Position numbers and translations under genes: made by a program | In this document: one piece after another, positions 23,848-32,360 of the stretch | How positions within the stretch are numbered: position 1 is the stretch's first letter | Layout of the letters: every line of letters begins with the position of its first letter | Assembly: GCF_900232945.1 (NCBI RefSeq) | Contig: NZ_OCTU01000002.1 | Span: forward strand, 62,001-126,000 | Direction of reading: 5' to 3' | DNA: 64,000 nucleotides | From: Urinicoccus timonensis | GTDB lineage: Bacteria; Bacillota; Clostridia; Tissierellales; Peptoniphilaceae | The notes under the pieces: model-generated | The model's input: the letters and a program-made list of their open reading frames with translations, nothing else | What the model was told of the DNA's origin: nothing | Database searches by the model: none

Positions 23848-23877
23848 TTGGTCATGGGGGCAAATTTTGGGTATAAT
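23848..23877 (+). promoter_or_regulatory. Probable promoter of the coiled-coil ABC transporter
   Basis: A perfect -10 TATAAT is at 23872-23877, with TTGGTC at 23848-23853 as a weak -35 (18 bases). Transcription would start about 60 bases before the ATPase ATG. Confidence 0.55.
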
Positions 23878-23944
23878 AAACTAAATAAGAAGAGTAAAAG
23901 AGGGGCTTTTTATCTGATAAATGTCCTATTAAAAGGAGGCTGCC

Positions 23945-24646
23945 ATGTCCTTTATAAAAGTTGTAGATCTAGTTCGCCAATATCAAATGGGTCAAAATAT
24001 AGTTACAGCCAATGACCGGCTGAATTTTGAAATCCAAGAGGGAGAGTTTGTTGTCATCCTGGGTCCCAGTGGGGCAGGGAAGTCCACCCTATTGAACCTC
24101 CTGGGCGGGATGGACAAGGCCACCTCCGGCAGTATATATGTCCAAGGGGAGGACATCTGCCGTTACAATGATCTGGAATTAACCCGCTACCGCCGGGACC
24201 GGATTGGTTTCGTCTTTCAATTTTACAACCTCATTCCCAACTTGACCACCCTGGAAAATGTGGAGTTAGCCATCCAAATCGTGGAGGACAGTCGGGACCC
24301 CAAGGAGGTCTTGGACCAGGTAGGCCTCTCCCACCGGCTCAACAACTTCCCTTCTCAATTGTCAGGTGGGGAGCAACAAAGGGTGGCCATTGCTCGGGCC
24401 TTGGCCAAAAATCCAGCCCTTCTCTTGTGTGATGAACCAACAGGGGCTCTGGACTACCAAACTGGGAAGAATATTTTAAAACTCCTCCAGGAAACCTGTC
24501 GCCGGGAAAAGACCACGGTGATTGTCATTACCCACAACTCGGCCCTGGCTCCCATAGCCAACCGTTTGATTGAAATCAACGACTCCAAGGTCCGGAGGGT
24601 GGAAATTCAGGAAAATCCCAAGGATATTGAAGAAATAGAATGGTAG
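23945..24646 (+). CDS. ABC transporter ATP-binding protein, MacB/LolD type
   Basis: 233 residues with all motifs: Walker [10 protein letters not shown] (about 39-47), the Q-loop [11 protein letters not shown], signature LSGGEQQR, Walker [13 protein letters not shown], and His in [26 protein letters not shown] and the GALD ending are typical of MacB/FtsE-type ATPases that work with FtsX-fold permeases rather than importing solutes. AAAGGAGG is 6 bases before the ATG. The very large FtsX-type permease follows 7 bases after the stop. Confidence 0.93.
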   Translation: MSFIKVVDLVRQYQMGQNIVTANDRLNFEIQEGEFVVILGPSGAGKSTLLNLLGGMDKATSGSIYVQGEDICRYNDLELTRYRRDRIGFVFQFYNLIPNLTTLENVELAIQIVEDSRDPKEVLDQVGLSHRLNNFPSQLSGGEQQRVAIARALAKNPALLLCDEPTGALDYQTGKNILKLLQETCRREKTTVIVITHNSALAPIANRLIEINDSKVRRVEIQENPKDIEEIEW

Positions 24647-24653
24647 GTTAACT

Positions 24654-27600
24654 ATGAAACCATTAAACAAGGACTTAGTTCGAGAAATTAAAAAGAATTT
24701 TCCTCGATTCATTTCTATTGTCCTCCTGGTGGGCTTGGGTGTCATGGTCCTGGTGGGTCTGGCAGCCACCGGCCCCCTTATGCGGTTTAACCTGGAAAAA
24801 AAGCTGGACCAAGCCCAGATGTATGACCTCTTTTTGTCCAACTCTTTGGGGCTGGAAGACCAGGACATCAAGCAGATTGCCCAGCTAGAGGACTTGGAGG
24901 ATGTGGAATTTCGCTACAGCGTCAACCGGGATGTTTTGGGGACCAACGATGCCATCCATATTCTTTCCTTGACCCAAAAGTGGGCCAAGCCCCTTTTGAT
25001 TCAAGGAAGGTTCCCCTCTCAATCTGGGGAATTGGCCCTGGACCGGGACTATGCCGCCAAGAAAAAAATGAAAATCGGAGACTCCATTTCCTTTAAGGAA
25101 GTGAAAAACAAGTATGACCTGGGCAAGGAAGAAAAGCCCATGGGCCGGGACGACTTTGTCTTGGTGGGCCTGGTGGATTCGGCTGAATACCTGCAAACTA
25201 TCCACAAGGGCAACCAGGAAGATGGCACGGCCCTGGAGGGTTTTGCCTATGTCAGCCCCAATGACTTTAAGCTGGATAATCCCACAGATGCCTTGATTGG
25301 TCTCAAGGGTGCCCGGTCCTTAAAAACAAACTCCAAGGACTACCGAAACTTGGTCCTGGCAGGGCGACAAAACCTAGAAGACCTCTTTAGCCGGCGGCCC
25401 AAGGACCGCTTGGAGGCCATGAAGGAGGATGCCCAAGACCAAATCCAAGAGGGGGAAGAAGACCTCCAATCCGGCAAGGATAAACTCCAAGCTGCCCAAG
25501 ACAAGTTAACATCAGCTAGACAAGAATTGGCCCAGGGAGAAAAAGACTACCAAAAAGGCCAAAAAACCTTTAAGGAAGAAATCGCTAAGGGCCAAGGGAA
25601 AATTCAAAAAGGCCAAAAGGACCTAGACCAAGGGGAAAAGGACCTCCTAGCCAACAAAAATAAGTTGGATGATGGAGAAAAGAAGCTCAAGGATTCAGAA
25701 AAAATCCTGGCTGAAAAAGAAGCTGACTACCAGGCAGGTCGGGACAAGTACCTTATAGGTCTAGAACAATATCGCCAGGGCCTGGACCGGATTAAGACAG
25801 AAGAAGACCGTCTAATCCAAGGCAAGAAGGACCTGGAAGAAAACCAAGCCAAGCTGGCCCAAGGTCAAAGAGACTACCAAGAGGGCCTGGCAAAGCTCCA
25901 AGGAGCCCAAGGGGAGATCCAAAAGAATGAAGAAACTCTAAGACAGGCCCGTCAAGCCCTAGACCAGGGCAAGGAAAGCTTAGCCCGGGAAAAGGAAAAG
26001 TTGGACCAGGCCCAAGGGGCCATTGACCTGGGCCGAAGCCAGGTCCAAAAGGCCAAAGATGCAGCCCAAAATGCTGTCCAGGGCCTAGAAAAATCCTTGG
26101 CTGATAAGAAGAGCCAACTGGCCGCCCTGGAGGCTTCCGGTGGGGACCCAGCTGAAATTGCCCGGTTAAAAGGAGAAATTCAAGCAGGTCAAGTGGCCCT
26201 GGACCAAGCCCAAAAGGCTTTGGCCCTGGCCAACCAGGCTCTGGCAAACTATGAAAAGCAAATAGCCGACCAGCAAAAACAATTAGACCAAGGAAGGGCA
26301 AAATGGCAGGAAGGGAAAAAGACCCTGGATCAAAAAGAAGCCCTCTACCAAGAAGGCCTCAAGAAACTCAACCAGGGCAAGGAAGAGCTGGAATACAACA
26401 AGGGCCGGATCAAGGCTTCGAAAGACCAGTTGGACCAAGGTCTTGCCCAACTAGACCAAGGTCGGAAAAAACTCCAAGATGGTCAAAGACAACTAGACCA
26501 AGGCAAGTCCAAGTTGGAAGATTCTCAAAAGACCTTGGAGGATGCCAAAGAATCCCTAGACCAAGGCCGGGTCAAACTAGACCAGGGCAAAAAAGACCTG
26601 GACCAAGGCCGGGGAGACTTGGAAAAAGGCAAGATCCAATATGCCCAGGGCCTGGAAAAAGTTCAGGGAGCCAGAGACCAACTAGACCAAGCCAGAAAAA
26701 CCCTGGACCAAGAAAGACAAAAGGGTCAAAATCAGTTAAATGCAGCTAAAAGAGACCTAGCTACCGGCCGGGAAAAAATAAGAAAAGGCCAAAAAGACTA
26801 TGATGAAAAGGCCCAAGAGGCCCAAAAAGATTTTGACCAGGCAGAACTAGACATCAAGGATGCCAAAGAGCTTATGACCCTCTTAAAGAGGCCCATGTAT
26901 ACCATCTATAGCCGCCTGTCCAACCCGGGGATTTTCAACTATATGGGCTATGCCGATAGTATGGACGCCCTGGTAAAACTCTTCCCCCTCTTTTTCTTTG
27001 CCATCTCCATGCTGGTGAGTCTGACGACCATGACCCGGATGGTGGAAGAGCACAGAAATTATATGGGGACCCTCAAGGCCCTGGGCTTTGAGAAAAATCA
27101 AATTGCCAAAAAATTCTACCTCTACGGCCTCTTAGCAGCCATTGTGGGAGGGGTCTTCGGAGCCCTTTTAGGGAACTTCTTTATCACCCCCCTCATTGGC
27201 AATGCCTATTCCACAGGGACTATTGTCTATCCCTTGGAAGTCAAGGCCTATGGTTGGGTCATCTTTTTCAGTATCCTGGTGGGCCTGGCCTGTACGGGTC
27301 TTGTGGCCTATATCATTACCAAGAGGTCCTTGAAGGAATCCACAGCCTCCCTGATGAGGCCCAAGCCCCCGGCCAAGGGCAACCGGATTTTCTTAGAAGC
27401 CATTAAGCCCCTTTGGTCCCGGATGACCTTCCTGCAAAAGGTAACAGCCAGAAATATCTTCCGCTACAAGATGCGGATGCTCATGACCCTGGCTGGGGTT
27501 ATGGGTTGTATGGCCCTTTTAGTTCTGGGTTTTGGAATTTACTCAGCCGTTTTTAAACTTGTAGACATTCAATTTAACGACCTGGCCACTTATGACATGA

Positions 27601-28565
27601 TTTTAATCCATGAAAGGGCCCTGTCCAGAGAATCCTATGACAAGATGATGGACCGGTTGGGCCAAGACCCCCAAATTAAAAACAAGGTCCCAGTGAAGCT
27701 TTCTACCATGACCATGGAAACCAAAAAGCAAGGAACCCGGACCATTAGCCTGATGGCCAGCCAAGAAAAAGACTTTAATGACCTGGTTCGCTTGAGAAAA
27801 CCCCGGGGCCAAGGCCTGACCCTGCCAGACAGGGGGGCCCTGGTAACGGAAAAATTAGCCCGAGAAGAGGGTTTGAAAAAGGGCAGTGACCTCCTGGTCC
27901 AAGACCAAGAAGGCCTCTACCGGAAAATTCGCATTGCCGGAGTGGTGGAAAACTATGCCGGCCACTACCTCTATATGACAGGGGACTATTATAGCCAGGT
28001 CATGGAAGAAGACTATCGGGACAATGGCTACCTGGTCTCTCTCAAGGACCAAAGTCCCCAAGGCAAAAAGGACTTTATCCAAGACTACCAAGGCTACAAG
28101 GCTGTTCTTTCCATAGCCAGCTTTGACCAGGTCAAGGGCATGGTGGAAAATTTAGTGGATTCTTTAAATGTAGTGGTAGGGGTCATCCTGGTTTTAAGTG
28201 CGACCCTGGCCCTGGTGGTCCTCTACAATTTAACCAATATCAATATTGAAGAGAGGATCCAGGAACTCTCCACCATCAAGGTCTTGGGTTTCTACCCCCG
28301 GGAAGTGACAGCCTATGTTTACCGTGAAACTTGGGCCCTGACCTTTATTGGGATCTTCCTGGGAGGCTTTGTGGGCAAACTCCTCCACTGGGGTGTCCTA
28401 CAAGTGGTGGTTCCTGACGATGCCATGCTCTATCCAGTCTTGACCTGGTGGAACTTCCTTCTTCCAGCAGCCATTACCCTTTTTATTTCCTTCCTAGTTA
28501 TGGTCCTAGTCCATAATTATCTCAAAAAAGTAGATATGGTGGAAGCCTTAAAGGGTGTGGAATAA
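24654..28565 (+). CDS. Large FtsX-type permease with a long heptad coiled coil
   Basis: 1303 residues. TM1 (about 20-42) precedes a MacB-like extracytoplasmic domain (about 45-240). About 480 residues (255-738) of uninterrupted helical repeat follow. A TM cluster with the first FtsX domain comes next (about 770-900), then a second MacB-like domain (about 960-1170) and a second three-helix FtsX domain to the end. The repeat is made of heptads of the type LDQGxxx, with Gly or Ala at the fourth position, many in direct succession (best around 585-690). Ordinary MacB-like permeases lack it; related inserts occur in some Firmicute permeases and, in sequence style, in YhgE/Pip proteins. The rod would reach through the peptidoglycan. 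The role may be export of lipids or peptides, or signalling to wall enzymes; this is not readable. Confidence 0.88.
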   Translation: MKPLNKDLVREIKKNFPRFISIVLLVGLGVMVLVGLAATGPLMRFNLEKKLDQAQMYDLFLSNSLGLEDQDIKQIAQLEDLEDVEFRYSVNRDVLGTNDAIHILSLTQKWAKPLLIQGRFPSQSGELALDRDYAAKKKMKIGDSISFKEVKNKYDLGKEEKPMGRDDFVLVGLVDSAEYLQTIHKGNQEDGTALEGFAYVSPNDFKLDNPTDALIGLKGARSLKTNSKDYRNLVLAGRQNLEDLFSRRPKDRLEAMKEDAQDQIQEGEEDLQSGKDKLQAAQDKLTSARQELAQGEKDYQKGQKTFKEEIAKGQGKIQKGQKDLDQGEKDLLANKNKLDDGEKKLKDSEKILAEKEADYQAGRDKYLIGLEQYRQGLDRIKTEEDRLIQGKKDLEENQAKLAQGQRDYQEGLAKLQGAQGEIQKNEETLRQARQALDQGKESLAREKEKLDQAQGAIDLGRSQVQKAKDAAQNAVQGLEKSLADKKSQLAALEASGGDPAEIARLKGEIQAGQVALDQAQKALALANQALANYEKQIADQQKQLDQGRAKWQEGKKTLDQKEALYQEGLKKLNQGKEELEYNKGRIKASKDQLDQGLAQLDQGRKKLQDGQRQLDQGKSKLEDSQKTLEDAKESLDQGRVKLDQGKKDLDQGRGDLEKGKIQYAQGLEKVQGARDQLDQARKTLDQERQKGQNQLNAAKRDLATGREKIRKGQKDYDEKAQEAQKDFDQAELDIKDAKELMTLLKRPMYTIYSRLSNPGIFNYMGYADSMDALVKLFPLFFFAISMLVSLTTMTRMVEEHRNYMGTLKALGFEKNQIAKKFYLYGLLAAIVGGVFGALLGNFFITPLIGNAYSTGTIVYPLEVKAYGWVIFFSILVGLACTGLVAYIITKRSLKESTASLMRPKPPAKGNRIFLEAIKPLWSRMTFLQKVTARNIFRYKMRMLMTLAGVMGCMALLVLGFGIYSAVFKLVDIQFNDLATYDMILIHERALSRESYDKMMDRLGQDPQIKNKVPVKLSTMTMETKKQGTRTISLMASQEKDFNDLVRLRKPRGQGLTLPDRGALVTEKLAREEGLKKGSDLLVQDQEGLYRKIRIAGVVENYAGHYLYMTGDYYSQVMEEDYRDNGYLVSLKDQSPQGKKDFIQDYQGYKAVLSIASFDQVKGMVENLVDSLNVVVGVILVLSATLALVVLYNLTNINIEERIQELSTIKVLGFYPREVTAYVYRETWALTFIGIFLGGFVGKLLHWGVLQVVVPDDAMLYPVLTWWNFLLPAAITLFISFLVMVLVHNYLKKVDMVEALKGVE
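25418..26870 (+). repeat. DNA-level tandem-like repeat coding the LDQG heptads
   Basis: Twenty-one-base units with variants of CTGGACCAAGGC or CTAGACCAAGGC recur, most densely at about 26280-26620. Copies are similar enough at the nucleotide level to allow recombination or slippage in whole heptads, and they produce long open frames on the other strand and frames. Confidence 0.75.
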
Positions 28566-28677
28566 AAAGAGCATCTGGTACCATAAAAAACATTTAAATT
28601 GGAGCTTTTAAACATACCAGAAATAACCTAAACTTAAACTTAAGAAACAGTTAAAAAAGTTTTAGGGAGGATTGTAT

Positions 28678-29535
28678 ATGAAAAGTTTTAACAAGAATTT
28701 GGCAGAAAGTCTCAAGGGCGGCGTCATCATGGACGTCATCAATGTAGAACAAGCAAAGATTGCTGAAGCAGCTGGAGCCGCAGCTGTTATGGCCCTAGAA
28801 AGAGTTCCTGCAGACATCCGGGCTGCTGGTGGCGTTAGCCGGTCTTCTGATCCACAAATGATTTGTGAAATTATGGAAGCCGTAAAGATTCCCGTTATGG
28901 CCAAGGTTCGTATTGGTCACTTTGTCGAAGCACAAATTTTGGAAGCCATTGGTGTAGACATGGCCGATGAATCCGAAGTCCTATCTCCAGCAGACCAAGT
29001 CAACCACATCAACAAAAAAGACTTCCAAATCCCCTTTGTCTGTGGCTGCCGTAACCTAGGTGAAGCCCTGCGCCGGATCCAAGAAGGTGCCATGATGATG
29101 CGGACCAAGGGAGAAGCCGGAACAGGAGATGTGGTCCATGCTGTAACCCACCTCCGGACCTTAAACCGTGAAATCCAAGAAACCCAAGCCCTTCGAGATG
29201 ATGAATTATTTACAAGAGCCAAAGAACTAGGCGTGTCCTATGACTTGTTAAAATATGTAAAAGACAATGGAAAATTGCCTGTTGTCAACTTCTCTGCTGG
29301 TGGAGTTGCCACTCCTGCCGATGCAGCCCTTATGATGCAATTGGGAGCTGAAGGTGTCTTTGTAGGATCTGGAATCTTTAAATCCGGCAACCCAGAACAA
29401 AGAGCCAAGGCCATTGTAAAGGCCGTTGCCAACTACAAGGATCCTGAAGTCCTTGCTGAAGTTAGCAAAAACTTAGGAGAAGCCATGGTAGGTATCAACG
29501 AAGACGAAATTGAAGTTATCATGCGCAACCGTTAA
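28678..29535 (+). CDS. pdxS: Pyridoxal 5'-phosphate synthase lyase subunit PdxS
   Basis: About 285 residues, TIM barrel. [16 protein letters not shown] (about 10-25, with the first catalytic Asp), [28 protein letters not shown] (catalytic Lys about 76), and [12 protein letters not shown] (second Lys) are all present. PdxS joins ribose 5-phosphate and glyceraldehyde 3-phosphate with ammonia to make PLP. Ammonia normally comes from PdxT, whose gene usually follows; here the next + strand position is a terminator. The start is the ATG at 28678, 9 bases after GGGAGG; a TTG two codons earlier is unlikely. Confidence 0.95.
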   Translation: MKSFNKNLAESLKGGVIMDVINVEQAKIAEAAGAAAVMALERVPADIRAAGGVSRSSDPQMICEIMEAVKIPVMAKVRIGHFVEAQILEAIGVDMADESEVLSPADQVNHINKKDFQIPFVCGCRNLGEALRRIQEGAMMMRTKGEAGTGDVVHAVTHLRTLNREIQETQALRDDELFTRAKELGVSYDLLKYVKDNGKLPVVNFSAGGVATPADAALMMQLGAEGVFVGSGIFKSGNPEQRAKAIVKAVANYKDPEVLAEVSKNLGEAMVGINEDEIEVIMRNR

Positions 29536-29554
29536 TCCTGCGCAACTGTTAATC
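29522..29554 (+). repeat. 16-base tandem duplication across the pdxS stop
   Basis: TGCGCAACCGTTAATC (29522-29537) is repeated as TGCGCAACTGTTAATC (29539-29554), with 15 of 16 bases the same and a period of 17. The first copy contains the last codons and TAA, so the second copy is out of use. Confidence 0.8.
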
Positions 29555-29568
29555 ATAAGCCTATGAGC

Positions 29569-29602
29569 AAGGGACCTTCTGAGGAAGGTCCCTATTTTTA
29601 TT
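29569..29602. terminator. Terminator between pdxS and the HAD gene
   Basis: AGGGACCTTC pairs with GAAGGTCCCT around TGAG, followed by ATTTTTATT. Confidence 0.88.
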
Positions 29603-30329
29603 CATAAAAAGATGAAATTTTTTCCCAAAGCTCTTGGGGGTTTCGGGCCCAGGTCACCCCATAGCGTGTGGCTTGGGGGTTGAAGTAAATGGCCCCTTTA
29701 AAGTCCATGGCCAAGGGGGCCAAGACGTCATTTTGAATATTGTCCCCAATCATGATGCAGTCTTGGGGGTCCAGCTTGGCTTGGTCTAAGACATGGTGGA
29801 AAAATCGGGGGTCGGGTTTGCCGTAGCCAAAGTCCCCGGAAACGAAGACCTCCTTACAGATGTCCCTTAAGCCCAAAAGGTCAATTTTCAAGTGTTGGAT
29901 TTGGCTAATCCCATTGGTAATAATCCCCAAGTCGTCCAGGCCAGCTGCTTTTTCCAAGAGCTCTTGGATACCGGGGATAAAGTGACAAAAGTCCTCCCGC
30001 CGGTCCATAATGGCTTGGTAGAAGTCCTCCTTGGAGCATGTAAGGCCCAAACCCTTCATCTTGGGCCAAAGCTCTTCCTTAAAGGCCTCCATGTGTTGGG
30101 GCTCATAGGGTCCTTGGGTCATGAGATAGTCCATGGGGTTGATGCCAATGGATTCATTGTAGCTAAAGTCAAAATGCTTGATCATTCCCGTCCTAAGATG
30201 GGTCCTGAAAAGAGCCATAAAGTCTTCAAAGGGCATGGAAACCTCCAAGTCCTTATGGATTTGGGCAAAGACAGCCCGGTTAATTTTTTTAGTATCTAAA
30301 AGAGTGTCGTCTAGGTCGAAAAAAATCAT
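29598..30329 (-). CDS. HAD-family phosphatase, YjjG-like
   Basis: 243 residues. HAD motif I FFDLDDTLLD (about 3-12), a helical cap (about 15-95), motif II GIITNGIS (about 134-141), motif III Lys in GYGKPDPRFF (about 168-177), and motif IV MIGDNIQND. The arrangement, with QIQHLKIDLLGL after motif II, fits the YjjG-type nucleoside 5'-monophosphatases that clear non-canonical pyrimidine nucleotides. Other HAD phosphatases share these features, so the substrate is tentative. Confidence 0.85.
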   Translation of the reverse strand: MIFFDLDDTLLDTKKINRAVFAQIHKDLEVSMPFEDFMALFRTHLRTGMIKHFDFSYNESIGINPMDYLMTQGPYEPQHMEAFKEELWPKMKGLGLTCSKEDFYQAIMDRREDFCHFIPGIQELLEKAAGLDDLGIITNGISQIQHLKIDLLGLRDICKEVFVSGDFGYGKPDPRFFHHVLDQAKLDPQDCIMIGDNIQNDVLAPLAMDFKGAIYFNPQATRYGVTWARNPQELWEKISSFYE

Positions 30330-30623
30330 AGGTCCTCCTTAAAATTTAAAATGGTGGTTTTGGCAGGGAAAATTGGGCAAAACAAGGGCTCTTCTGTCAA
30401 ATCCCTGGCCGCTAAGTGACCCTATTTTATCACAGGAAAGAGAAAATTTAAATCCATGGCCAGGCTAAGGTGGGGCCAGAGGGGAAAGAAAACCCTAGTG
30501 GATAGAGCAAAATAGGGTTTTGCTTGTTTTTCCAAGAAGGAGGGTATATATTAAACATAAAGCGAATCACAGAAGGATAATTTACTTAAGTGAGACTAGA
30601 GAGAGGGAGGATGACCAAAAACG
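30330..30623. other. Intergenic region with a hairpin
   Basis: No gene. AACCCTA and TAGGGTT at 30491-30520, overlapping AGCAAAA/TTTTGCT, can form alternative stems. A GGGAGG site at about 30605-30610 lies before the next gene. Confidence 0.4.
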
Positions 30624-31007
30624 ATGAATCAAAAGAAACAAGAGAGAAAAGAAGAAGGCTACAAGGACAGCTACGACCTGTCTTTAAAAAAATGGCGAAA
30701 CCTGGCCCTGGGCTACCATATCTTTTATCTTATCTTTGTCCAATTCTTTTTGGACAATTGGATAAAAGACCCCTCGCCCCACTTTGCCCAGCTTCAAATG
30801 ACCATTTCTGCTATTGGTCTTTTCATCCTTGGGCTTTCCAGCTATAAGACCCAAAAGATCAAGTCCAGGATGGAAGAAAGGGAAGGGACAAACCCTATCT
30901 TGGGTCAAACAAGAAATCTAATCTATTGGACCTATCTTCTCTTTCTAGTCATGGCCCTTGAAGACGTCTATTCCTTCTATCGTGCCTTTAGGGCCCATCC
31001 CTTTTAG
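30624..31007 (+). CDS. Small membrane protein of unknown function
   Basis: 127 residues. A charged, lysine-rich N-terminus (about 1-28) is followed by three hydrophobic segments (about 29-46, 60-73, 98-116) with a charged loop between the second and third. No family recognised. The ribosome binding site GGGAGG is 13 bases from this ATG, longer than ideal, but the frame is closed by TGA just upstream. The overlapping frame from 30611 gives an unlikely proline-rich protein. It precedes a lipoprotein gene on the same strand. Confidence 0.6.
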   Translation: MNQKKQERKEEGYKDSYDLSLKKWRNLALGYHIFYLIFVQFFLDNWIKDPSPHFAQLQMTISAIGLFILGLSSYKTQKIKSRMEEREGTNPILGQTRNLIYWTYLLFLVMALEDVYSFYRAFRAHPF

Positions 31008-31078
31008 GGGGACCAGGAGACAAAAAACTTGCCTTGTTGATTAAAATTCAACTTTCAATGGAAAAAGGAGTGTATTTT

Positions 31079-31582
31079 ATGAAAAAACTAAGAAAAACCT
31101 CTCTTTGTCTTTTCATCCTAGGTCTTCTCTTCTTGGTAGCCTGTGGGCAAGGGGAGAAAGAAAATGAAGTCATTGGCCCCTTCTTAAGGGCCCGGGCAGG
31201 CCTCTACCAGGAAAGCGACCAAATTGTGGCATACTTGCAGGAAATTACCTCCAGTCAAATGCCCCCAGCAGGGAAAGAAGTTGGCAGTCTAGAGGCCCTG
31301 GACAAGTTAGAGCCCTACTTGACACAAGAGGCTTATGAGGGCCTTCTAGGTAACCGGAAACTCTTGGAAGATGATTTTTTCAAAGAAGACCTGGACAAGG
31401 TCCAAGTAGAAAACATCCAATACAAGTCCCTAAAGGAAGAAGGGGATAGGAAGGAAATGGATGTGACCTATGACAAGGTCAAGACCCGAGACGGGAAAGA
31501 AGAAAGGGAAAAGAGAGAAGAAATTTTCATCCTAAAAAAAGAAAAGGGGTCTTGGAAGATTATGGATATAAGGGACAAGTAA
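31079..31582 (+). CDS. Small lipoprotein
   Basis: 167 residues. A lipoprotein signal peptide (KKLRK, hydrophobic core, lipobox LVAC with Cys at about 21) precedes an acidic and basic mature part with a beta-strand-rich end: VENIQYKSLKEEGDRKEMDV, then EEIFILKKEKGSWKIMDI. The latter is the pattern of a small NTF2-like or cystatin-like fold. The ATG at 31079 follows AAAGGAG at 9 bases, so an upstream in-frame start is rejected. Function unknown; it lies 97 bases before the BceRS genes and could belong to envelope-stress functions. Confidence 0.78.
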   Translation: MKKLRKTSLCLFILGLLFLVACGQGEKENEVIGPFLRARAGLYQESDQIVAYLQEITSSQMPPAGKEVGSLEALDKLEPYLTQEAYEGLLGNRKLLEDDFFKEDLDKVQVENIQYKSLKEEGDRKEMDVTYDKVKTRDGKEEREKREEIFILKKEKGSWKIMDIRDK

Positions 31583-31679
31583 GTCCATGGGAAGTAGTCA
31601 GGGAAACCTGGCTACTTTTTCTTGTCAAGGAGACTGGTCTTAGATACAATAAGTTTAAAATAAGGATCAAGGAGGGCCT

Positions 31680-32360
31680 ATGTATAAGATATTTATTGTA
31701 GAGGATGATCCCAGTATCTTTGCCAGTATCAAAGATTATTTGGAAACCTTCCACCTGGAAGTTTACGGGGTAGATGACTTTAGCCGGGTCCTGGAGGATT
31801 TTGAAAGAGTGGATCCCCACTTGCTGGTTATGGACATTGGATTACCCTTTAAAAATGGCTATTATTGGACCGAGGAGATTCGGAAAAAATCAAAACTACC
31901 TATTTTGTTTTTATCCAGTATGGGAGAGGATCTGGACCAAGTGATGGCCATGGACCTGGGAGCTGATGATTTTGTGGTAAAGCCCGTATCCCTAGCCTTA
32001 CTTTTGGCCAAGATTAAGGCCCAACTTAGAAGGGCCTATGAGCTCCAAGTCCAAGACCAGGTCTTGGAGGATGGGGAATTGCTTTTAAATTTGGATACCA
32101 TGCAGGTGACCTACCAAGGCAGGATGGAAAGTTTGTCCAAAAATGAATTTTTAATTCTACGGTCTTGCCTCCAGGCCCAGGGAAGGGTCATCCATAGGGA
32201 GGACCTCATGAATGACCTTTGGCAGTCGGACCTCTATATTGACGATAATACCTTGACGGTAAATGTAGCCCGGCTTCGAAAGACATTAAAAAAGCTGGGC
32301 TTGGAAGACTATATCCATACAAAAAAGGGAGTGGGTTATTATGGGGCCTTTGAAGAATAG
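31680..32360 (+). CDS. BceR-like response regulator
   Basis: 226 residues, OmpR/PhoB type. The receiver (about 1-118) has the acidic pair EDD (about 8-10), phospho-acceptor Asp in VMDIGLPFKNGY (about 53), and the conserved switch and Lys in LSSM and VVKPVS (about 102). The C-terminal winged helix (about 130-226) ends in HTKKGVGYYG. The subfamily text (IGLPFKNGYYW, IRKKSKLPILFLSS) is that of BceR regulators, which activate detoxification ABC transporters on peptide antibiotics. GGAGGGCCT precedes the ATG. Overlaps the kinase gene by 20 bases. Confidence 0.92.
   Translation: MYKIFIVEDDPSIFASIKDYLETFHLEVYGVDDFSRVLEDFERVDPHLLVMDIGLPFKNGYYWTEEIRKKSKLPILFLSSMGEDLDQVMAMDLGADDFVVKPVSLALLLAKIKAQLRRAYELQVQDQVLEDGELLLNLDTMQVTYQGRMESLSKNEFLILRSCLQAQGRVIHREDLMNDLWQSDLYIDDNTLTVNVARLRKTLKKLGLEDYIHTKKGVGYYGAFEE

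Noticed and set aside
25792..26749. Two long open frames inside the permease coiled coil (minus 25792-26301, plus 26303-26749)
   Set aside because: They are proline- and glycine-rich by-products of the repeated CTGGACCAAGG-type codons in other frames, without ribosome binding sites.
30590..30847. Open frame overlapping the small membrane protein
   Set aside because: Its product is proline-rich and improbable. The other frame (30624-31007) has clear membrane helices and normal codon use.
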